From Muribaculaceae bacterium (lineage in GTDB: Bacteria; Bacteroidota; Bacteroidia; Bacteroidales; Muribaculaceae), in the NCBI GenBank assembly GCA_029056365.1, contig JAIDBM010000240.1, positions 1 to 17,075 of the forward strand: a stretch of 17,075 nt of DNA. The letters are read 5' to 3'. This document shows positions 8,556 through 15,531 of the stretch, piece after piece. Every line of letters begins with the position of its first letter. Within the stretch, counting starts at the first letter, position 1. Under the pieces are notes generated by a model. It was not told the origin of the DNA. It did no database searches and saw only the letters and a program-made list of their open reading frames with translations. Made by a program: the position numbers and the translations under genes.

Positions 8556-8756
8556 ATGGAAGATTTAAACCGACTAAAGATTGTTCTGGTCGAACAGAAG
8601 AAGACAAGCAAATGGCTGGCAGAGGAGCTTGGTAAAAACCCTTCTACGGTTTCCAAGTGGTGTACCAATGTCAGCCAACCCGATTTGCAAACGCTTCATA
8701 AGATAGCCGAGCTATTAGATATCGATGTTAAGTACTTGATTAAAAGCAGCAATTAA
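8556..8756 (+). CDS. Small XRE-family HTH regulator
   Basis: A 66-aa DNA-binding protein of the XRE/Cro type, almost nothing but the HTH_3 domain. Helix 2 covers about residues 17-25 (TSKWLAEEL), the turn G26-K27-N28, and the recognition helix about 29-36 (PSTVSKWC); helices 4-5 follow (LQTLHKIAELL, VKYLI). It is the first gene of the operon. It lies next to candidate operator repeats and ends 2 nt before the helicase start. In restriction-modification loci, proteins of this size and place often act as controller (C) proteins or repressors that delay the nuclease until the methylase has acted. That role is inferred here. ATG at 8556 is the only good start. The protein could instead respond to phage entry; no ligand or sensor domain is present. 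Confidence 0.88.
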   Translation: MEDLNRLKIVLVEQKKTSKWLAEELGKNPSTVSKWCTNVSQPDLQTLHKIAELLDIDVKYLIKSSN

Positions 8757-8758
8757 CA

Positions 8759-11700
8759 GTGGCACAGATTTACGATAATATAGAGACCAAATTCAAACAA
8801 GGTCTTCACGACATTGTCGCCAATGCCGGTGTCAAGCGTGTTGACTTTTGTGTGGGATACTTCAATCTTCGAGGTTGGAATCATATTCAGGATGAGGTAG
8901 ATGAGATTCCGGGCGATTATGTATATGAACAAGACGCAAATGGCAATGACATTAAGAAGTTTAGGATTTGTCGTCTGCTTATCGGTATGCACAAACCGGA
9001 TGAAGAATTGATAAGAGTCCTGTACTCGACCAAGTCGACTTTGGCCGACAATGATTATGTTCAAAGAAGTTTGAGGCGTATTGCCGAGAATTTTCGGCAG
9101 CAGCTTCTGCTTGGCGTTCCCACGGCCAAAGATGAAGAGACACTTCGCCGCCTGTTCCGGCAAATGAAGGAGGGCAAAGTCGTTGTGAAACTATATCTCA
9201 AACATCAACTTCACGCCAAGCTGTACATTGCCCATATGCCTGAGTGCTATAATAAACAGGTCGTTATTATGGGAAGTAGCAATCTCACTTATTCCGGTTT
9301 GATGGGTAACGGTGAATTGAACGCTGATTTTACTGACAGTGACCATGTCAAAAAAATGGCCAATTGGTTTGATGACAGATGGAACGACCGCCAGTGCATT
9401 GATATCACTCAACTACTCATTGAGATAATAGATGAAAGTTGGGCCGGTGATAGGAACATACCACCATATTATATTTACCTGAAGGCGGCCTACCATCTTA
9501 GTCAGGATGCGAGAAATGGTATACGCGAGTTTACACTTGCCCCGGAGTTTCAGCATGAGCTATTTGAATTCCAGCAGAATGCGGTAAAGATTGCAGCGAA
9601 GAATCTTAACAACGACAAGCGTAATGGCGCAATGATTGGTGATGTAGTTGGTTTGGGCAAGACTATGACAGCTTGCGCTATCGCTAAAATATTCGAAGAC
9701 ACCTTTAGTGCTACGACACTAATTATTTGTCCTGCCAACCTCCAGGACATGTGGCATAAATACATCAATAAATACAATCTGAAGGCCATCGTCCACTCGA
9801 TGTCCAAACCCATTGATGTTGATAGAATTCGTTTTTGCAAGCTAATAATTATTGACGAGAGCCACAATCTTCGAAACTCTTCAGGCAAACGCTACCAGAA
9901 TATACGTTCACTGATCGAGAGACAGGATTGCAGAGTGCTTCTTCTCACTGCTACACCATATAATAAGGATTTCTCTGACTTGTCGAGTCAGTTGCGATTG
10001 TTTATTGACGATAATCAAGACCTCGGCATTCGTCCGGAAAACTACATCCAGAGCATTGGCGGCGAATATCAATTTGCTTATAAACATGGCGATATTGACA
10101 TACGCTCAATAAGAGCCTTTGACCAGAGCGACAACCCTGATGACTGGAATGAGCTCATGAAATTGTTCCTTGTTCGGCGCACGAGGTCATTTATTAAACA
10201 GAATTATGCGCTTGAGGATCCGGAAAACGGCAGGAAATACCTTCTCTTCCCTGACGGCAGGAAATCATATTTCCCCGATCGCCTGCCGAAAGCCATAAAA
10301 TTTGAGTCCGAACCCGGTGATCAATACAGTAGGCTTTATTCCCCGGAGATGCTTGCTCTGATGGAGGAGCTAAAACTGCCCAGATATGGCTTGTTCAACT
10401 ATTTTGATGAGAAAAAGGCTGATGGAATAGAGCGTCACGAGAAACTTTTGATTGAGAATCTTTCAAAGGCCGGAGAGCGTATGATGGGCTTTGCCAAATC
10501 CACCTTCTTCAAACGAATTGATTCAAGTGGCTACGCTTTTCTTCTGACTCTCTGCCGTCACATTCTGAGGAATGCCGTCTACTACTATGCCATTGAGAAC
10601 GGTCTGGATTTGCCTATCGGAGATACTAATACCGTCTATGACGCATTCTCTGATGAGGACGAAGATCTGGGCGATTCGAGCAGCAGCATCAAGCTCGCAT
10701 TCGAGAAAGAAGGGTTGCTCCACATTAGCACCGATTGGAATGATTATCTCGCTCAGGCTGAATCCTATTATAAGTTGCTCCAAGAAAAGAATAACTGTAG
10801 CTGGATAAATTCCAAGTATTTCAAGCGCACTCTGAAACAGAGACTCAAATCAGATAGTGCCATTCTGATTGATATGGTTAATCTTTGTGGCCCTTGGAAT
10901 CCGGCGACCGATCAGAAGCTTAACGAGCTACAGAAACTTGTCGATGTCACACACGCCGGAGAAAAAGTGCTTGTGTTCACACAGTTCGCTGACACTGCCA
11001 ATTATCTTGCCGACTCTCTGAAGAAGCGAGGCGTTGGGCATGTGGATGTAGCCACCGGTGGTTGCAAGGATCAGACCTTCATTGTGGAACACTTCTCCCC
11101 GGTCAGCAATGAAGTGGATTATCCTCTTGACGAGCAGACACGTGTTCTGGTGGCTACCGATGTGCTTTCCGAAGGTCAGAATCTTCAGGACAGCCATATC
11201 ATAGTCAACTTCGACCTGCCATGGGCTATCATACGACTGATTCAGAGAGCCGGTCGTGTCGACCGTATAGGCCAGAAATCCAACGAGATTTTCTGCTATT
11301 CATTCTTCCCTGCCGATGGTGTAGAGAGTATCATTAATCTCCGTGGCCGACTGAACGACCGTATTAACGAGAATGCTCAGGTTGTAGGCAGCGATGAGAT
11401 ATTCTTCGAGGGCAACGAACAGAATCTCAGGGATATGTTCAACGAGAAGAGTGGCATACTCGATGATGATGACGACAATGATGTTGACCTTTCTTCTCAG
11501 GCATATCAGATATGGCAGAATGCCATAGACGCCAATCCCCGTCTGGCGAAAATCATTCCGGCACTGGCCGATGTCGTATACTCGACCAAGCCGGTAGGCG
11601 ATGGCTCCAAATCGGGTGTTATCACTTATGCCAAGACATATAATGACTTTGACGTTCTTACCTGGATTGACGAGAACGGATTAGTAATCTCGCAATCCCA

Positions 11701-12160
11701 GAAACGTATACTCCAGGCAATGGCCTGCGCCCCGGATACGCCTTGCGAGACTCCGCTCCCCAATCACCACGAGCTTGTGGCAAAGGCTGTGGAGAGTATC
11801 GCTCAGGAGAACCGTTCGATGGGTGGAATTCTCGGCAATCGATTCTCCACAAGATCGCGTATCCACAATCTCCTTGTCGACTATCTACAGAATAATTCCG
11901 AGAACACTCTGTTTTTCAGCGATGAGCAGCGCGACGCTTTGAAGTTAGCCATCGATGACATATTCCGTTATCCATTCCTGTCATCCACCAAACTTGCGTT
12001 AGGCAGAATGCTTAGTGCCCGCAAGACACAGGAGGAGATTGTTGAATATGTTCTCGAGCTTCGCCGTGTCGGCGACCTTTGCAACATTCCCCGAGAGGAA
12101 CTTGATGAAAATCGAGCCCCCTCCATCATTTGCTCTCTTGGTCTTAAATCAGAACAGTAA
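8759..12160 (+). CDS. PLD-type nuclease / SNF2-like helicase fusion, probable restriction subunit
   Basis: Predicted DNA translocase with an attached nuclease, 1133 aa. The N-terminal PLD-like domain (about 1-190) has one half-site: H152-x-K154, then GSSN at 172-175 and E186. This non-canonical HxK...N...E pattern resembles BfiI-type nucleases, which form one active site per dimer. The SF2/SNF2 helicase core (about 275-860) has motif I GLGKT (K301), motif II DESH (366-369), motif III LTATP (about 396-400), motif V (VATDVLSEGQNLQ) and motif VI QRAGRVDRIGQ (829-839). Acidic stretches sit near 625 and 901; the C-terminal 230 residues are unassigned. The start is GTG at 8759: the next in-frame Met lies inside the PLD fold. 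It begins 2 nt after the HTH stop, and its stop overlaps the methyltransferase start (TAATG), implying translational coupling. DISARM DrmD is a possible relative. The restriction role is inferred. Confidence 0.88.
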   Translation: MAQIYDNIETKFKQGLHDIVANAGVKRVDFCVGYFNLRGWNHIQDEVDEIPGDYVYEQDANGNDIKKFRICRLLIGMHKPDEELIRVLYSTKSTLADNDYVQRSLRRIAENFRQQLLLGVPTAKDEETLRRLFRQMKEGKVVVKLYLKHQLHAKLYIAHMPECYNKQVVIMGSSNLTYSGLMGNGELNADFTDSDHVKKMANWFDDRWNDRQCIDITQLLIEIIDESWAGDRNIPPYYIYLKAAYHLSQDARNGIREFTLAPEFQHELFEFQQNAVKIAAKNLNNDKRNGAMIGDVVGLGKTMTACAIAKIFEDTFSATTLIICPANLQDMWHKYINKYNLKAIVHSMSKPIDVDRIRFCKLIIIDESHNLRNSSGKRYQNIRSLIERQDCRVLLLTATPYNKDFSDLSSQLRLFIDDNQDLGIRPENYIQSIGGEYQFAYKHGDIDIRSIRAFDQSDNPDDWNELMKLFLVRRTRSFIKQNYALEDPENGRKYLLFPDGRKSYFPDRLPKAIKFESEPGDQYSRLYSPEMLALMEELKLPRYGLFNYFDEKKADGIERHEKLLIENLSKAGERMMGFAKSTFFKRIDSSGYAFLLTLCRHILRNAVYYYAIENGLDLPIGDTNTVYDAFSDEDEDLGDSSSSIKLAFEKEGLLHISTDWNDYLAQAESYYKLLQEKNNCSWINSKYFKRTLKQRLKSDSAILIDMVNLCGPWNPATDQKLNELQKLVDVTHAGEKVLVFTQFADTANYLADSLKKRGVGHVDVATGGCKDQTFIVEHFSPVSNEVDYPLDEQTRVLVATDVLSEGQNLQDSHIIVNFDLPWAIIRLIQRAGRVDRIGQKSNEIFCYSFFPADGVESIINLRGRLNDRINENAQVVGSDEIFFEGNEQNLRDMFNEKSGILDDDDDNDVDLSSQAYQIWQNAIDANPRLAKIIPALADVVYSTKPVGDGSKSGVITYAKTYNDFDVLTWIDENGLVISQSQKRILQAMACAPDTPCETPLPNHHELVAKAVESIAQENRSMGGILGNRFSTRSRIHNLLVDYLQNNSENTLFFSDEQRDALKLAIDDIFRYPFLSSTKLALGRMLSARKTQEEIVEYVLELRRVGDLCNIPREELDENRAPSIICSLGLKSEQ

Positions 12161-15100
12161 TGAAAAGACAAGTTTTTAACCAACATATCGAGAACGCATC
12201 GTTCGATCGGCTCTTTATATCAGAAATGGGATGGGACAACCCCGTCTCACCCACAAAGTTGCCACCTGTCGAGATTGACGGCATTGTCTATCAATCGAAA
12301 GTCGTGGCGGAGAAAAGCGGATATCGTGTGCTTGTCTGCGAAGTCGACCATGTGCCGACAACATCGATATGCCGACGAATCGATATAAAGACCCGCAATT
12401 ATGCCAACGATTACCTTCTTGTCTTTGTGGAGCGGGATGCGTTCCATCACCTTTGGCTCGCCCCGGTGCGCAAGGTCGACAAGCGTGATATTGTCACAAT
12501 TGAATATACCTCACTCGATCAGGCTGAGTTCTTGTTGCAGAAGGTTGATAAGCTTGCATTCGGCCCGGCTGAACGAACCACAATTGTCGATGTCCGTGAG
12601 CGTGTACAGGAAAGTTTTATCGTAAACTCCGAGAAAATTACCAAGGACTTCTACGCCGGATTCAAAAAGGAGCATAAGGCGTTTGTAGAATTCATCGAAG
12701 GTATCACCGGCATAGACGATGTCAAGTGCCAACGCGATAAGGAGTGGTTTGCATCCGTGATGCTCAACCGCCTGATGTTCTGCTATTTCATACAGAAGAA
12801 AGGGTTCCTTGATGGAAATGTAAATTATCTCGACGACAAACTGGCTTATTTAAAGCGTGAGCAGGGGTCGGGGCATTTCTTCAAGTCGTTCTATGTGGGT
12901 TTTCTGCGTCATCTCTTCCATGACGGACTGAATGCTCCGAATCACAACGATGAGTTTGAGCACGCCTATGGCCGCATCCCATATCTTAACGGTGGAATGT
13001 TCGACGACCATCAGATCGAACGTGAATACGCGAATCTTGATATCAGCGACGAGGCCTTCGAGCGTCTTTTCAAATTCTTCAACAAATGGGAATGGCATCT
13101 CGACACCCGAATCACATCAAATAAAGGTAAAGACATCAACCCCGATGTGCTTGGGTACATCTTCGAGCAATATATCAACGATCGCGCCCAGATGGGTGCG
13201 TATTACACCAAAGAGGATATCACGGAGTATATAGGTCGCAACTGCATCCTGCCATACCTGTATGACGAGGTGCGGAATGCATCCAAGGAATCGGCAAAAG
13301 ATTTCGAGCCTGATGGTTTTATATGGCAGACTTTGCATTACAGTGGCGACAAATATATTTTCGATGCCGTAAAGAAAGGATACAATGACTTCAACGACAT
13401 ACCCTCCAATATCCGGCAAGGGATCATTACTGAAGAAATGCGCCATGAGTATAGTGAGACACCCGTTGGAGATTTGGCTGAAACTCATGTACCTCTTGTA
13501 GAGTTGCGCAAGGACTGGAATACCAAGACTCCGGAACGATGGGGCCTGCCCTCAGAAATTTGGCGTGAGACAATAGTCCGTCTTCAGCGGTGTGGGGATA
13601 TATTGGCAAAAATCAACCGGGGTGAAATCCATTCTATTAACGATTTCATTACCTATAATATCGATATTCGCAGTTTCACTCATGACCTTCTCGCTCAAGC
13701 CGACAGCCGATTTATACGCAATTTCTATAATGCCTTGAAAAAGGTGACTATCCTCGATCCCACCTGCGGGTCGGGAGCTTTCCTTTTTGCGGCGCTCAAC
13801 ATCCTCGAACCCTTGTATGAAGTCTGCATCGACCGTATGCAGGAGTTCAACCGTGAGAACAGCAATCTTTTCAAAGAAGAACTTGCTGAAATCACCGACA
13901 AATACCGCTCTAATATTCAGTATTTCATCTACAAGTCCATCATCCTGCGCAACCTCTATGGAGTGGACATCATGGTCGAGGCTACTGAAATAGCCAAACT
14001 ACGCCTGTTTCTTAAGATGGTGGCGGTGGTCGAGGTCGATAGCAGAGCTGATAATATGGGACTTGACCCGCTGCCTGACATCGATTTCAACATCCGATGC
14101 GGAAATACACTTGTCGGTTACGCCAACGAAGCCGAACTCAATCGCGATCTTGACACTGCTACCGACATACTTCAGATTCTTGCCAATCAAGAATTCAAGG
14201 AGAAGATTGAGGAGGAGATGCAGAAGGTTGCCGCGACATACTCCATCTTTAAAAGCCTACAGTTGCGCCAAGATGAAGATATGGCTGCGTTCAAGGCTGC
14301 CAAGGCTGATCTCCGTTCTCGTCTGGAGAAACTTAACGATGTTCTCAATCGCAGGCTCTTTATGGCGACTCAGACTGACAGCAGGAACAAAGAGACAGCT
14401 GAACAGGAGGATATTTTTCAGTCCGCAGTATACGCCAAATGGTTAAAATCACATCAACCCTTCCATTGGCTCGCAGAGTTCTACCAGATCATACAAGGCA
14501 ACGGCGGTTTCGATGTCATAATCGGGAACCCACCTTATGTAACATTCACAGATAAATCATTAAGCTATCGCGTCGAACGGTATTTAACATATTCGACTAA
14601 AAACTTATTTGCTCTTTGTGCAGAACGCTTCATTCAAATTATAAGTAACCGAAGTTCAGTTGGTTACATTATCCCTCTCAGTGGAATGTCCATTGATGGG
14701 TTTGAGCCACTGCAAAAAATAATGTATAAAAGTAATTGCTCATGGAATAGTTTCTATTCCGGTGATCGAAATCCTTCGGAATTGTTTACAGGTGTAAAGA
14801 TTCGTGCAGGTATTTACATATCGCGCCATGGTCAATCCTCAATCCAAAAGTATGTATGTCGGTATATAAAATTTCAAGCTTCGGAAAGGGAAATCTTATT
14901 CTCTAAAATACGATATGTAGAATACAACAAAGAAGTTTCAGCACCCAAGATTCCCTCAGAACTTGGCGTTTCTATTATCGACAAAATCAACAATCTTCCC
15001 GACAAACTTAATAATAAGTTTGGGACAGAGGTATTTGTCTATTATCATGCAGCTCCTATCCACTGGGGAAAATGTCTTTCTGATCTTTCAAAGTTAAAAG

Positions 15101-15528
15101 AAAGGAATTTGAATATCGCTGATTCATATAAACAGTTATCTCTTAATGCAAATTATCGAGATTTTACCTTCGTACTTCTTAATTCTACTCTTTTCTTTTA
15201 CTATTGGATTGTTTATTCCGATTGTTACAATCTAACAAAGAAATATTTCAATATTCATATTCCAGATATCGACAAAGTCTTATACAAGCATCTTGCCGAG
15301 ACGTTTAATAATGAGCTATTTGCAAAAATGCAAGTAGCTGAATATACATATAAGAATAGAGGAGCGGTAAGATTTGCTCAATTTTTCCCAAAACAATCGA
15401 AACAAGTTGTTGATGAAATTGACACCGTATTGGCAAAACACTATGGTTTCACCGACGAGGAGCTTGACTTCATCATAAACTACGATATCAAATATCGCAT
15501 GGGCGACGAACTTAACTCAGACAACTAA
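12160..15528 (+). CDS. Eco57I/PglX-like adenine-specific DNA methyltransferase
   Basis: Predicted N6-adenine DNA methyltransferase that would mark self DNA and carry the site specificity, 1122 aa. SAM-binding motif I is DPTCGSGAF (533-541), and the catalytic motif IV is NPPY (790-793). Upstream, LGYIFEQY and GAYYTKEDI (346-354) are the entry segment typical of Eco57I/type ISP/PglX enzymes. Motifs I and IV are separated by about 257 residues, including a charged helical stretch (about 685-750). The N-terminal 200 residues (SFDRLFISEMGWD onward) form a domain I cannot name; I see no nuclease motif in it. Residues about 795-1080 should hold the target-recognition domain, and this part is distinctly AT-rich. 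The tail (LDFIINYDIKYRMG) returns to the family pattern and base composition. ATG 12160 overlaps the helicase TAA by one base. BREX PglX and DISARM DrmMI are alternative labels; no PglZ, BrxC or DUF1998 gene is seen here. Confidence 0.9.
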   Translation: MKRQVFNQHIENASFDRLFISEMGWDNPVSPTKLPPVEIDGIVYQSKVVAEKSGYRVLVCEVDHVPTTSICRRIDIKTRNYANDYLLVFVERDAFHHLWLAPVRKVDKRDIVTIEYTSLDQAEFLLQKVDKLAFGPAERTTIVDVRERVQESFIVNSEKITKDFYAGFKKEHKAFVEFIEGITGIDDVKCQRDKEWFASVMLNRLMFCYFIQKKGFLDGNVNYLDDKLAYLKREQGSGHFFKSFYVGFLRHLFHDGLNAPNHNDEFEHAYGRIPYLNGGMFDDHQIEREYANLDISDEAFERLFKFFNKWEWHLDTRITSNKGKDINPDVLGYIFEQYINDRAQMGAYYTKEDITEYIGRNCILPYLYDEVRNASKESAKDFEPDGFIWQTLHYSGDKYIFDAVKKGYNDFNDIPSNIRQGIITEEMRHEYSETPVGDLAETHVPLVELRKDWNTKTPERWGLPSEIWRETIVRLQRCGDILAKINRGEIHSINDFITYNIDIRSFTHDLLAQADSRFIRNFYNALKKVTILDPTCGSGAFLFAALNILEPLYEVCIDRMQEFNRENSNLFKEELAEITDKYRSNIQYFIYKSIILRNLYGVDIMVEATEIAKLRLFLKMVAVVEVDSRADNMGLDPLPDIDFNIRCGNTLVGYANEAELNRDLDTATDILQILANQEFKEKIEEEMQKVAATYSIFKSLQLRQDEDMAAFKAAKADLRSRLEKLNDVLNRRLFMATQTDSRNKETAEQEDIFQSAVYAKWLKSHQPFHWLAEFYQIIQGNGGFDVIIGNPPYVTFTDKSLSYRVERYLTYSTKNLFALCAERFIQIISNRSSVGYIIPLSGMSIDGFEPLQKIMYKSNCSWNSFYSGDRNPSELFTGVKIRAGIYISRHGQSSIQKYVCRYIKFQASEREILFSKIRYVEYNKEVSAPKIPSELGVSIIDKINNLPDKLNNKFGTEVFVYYHAAPIHWGKCLSDLSKLKERNLNIADSYKQLSLNANYRDFTFVLLNSTLFFYYWIVYSDCYNLTKKYFNIHIPDIDKVLYKHLAETFNNELFAKMQVAEYTYKNRGAVRFAQFFPKQSKQVVDEIDTVLAKHYGFTDEELDFIINYDIKYRMGDELNSDN

Positions 15529-15531
15529 GTT

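Noticed and set aside
12160..12760. Possible restriction nuclease domain at the N-terminus of the methyltransferase
   Set aside because: The segment has scattered acidic and lysine residues, but I see no clear PD-(D/E)xK or HKD motif, so I do not claim type IIG cleavage.
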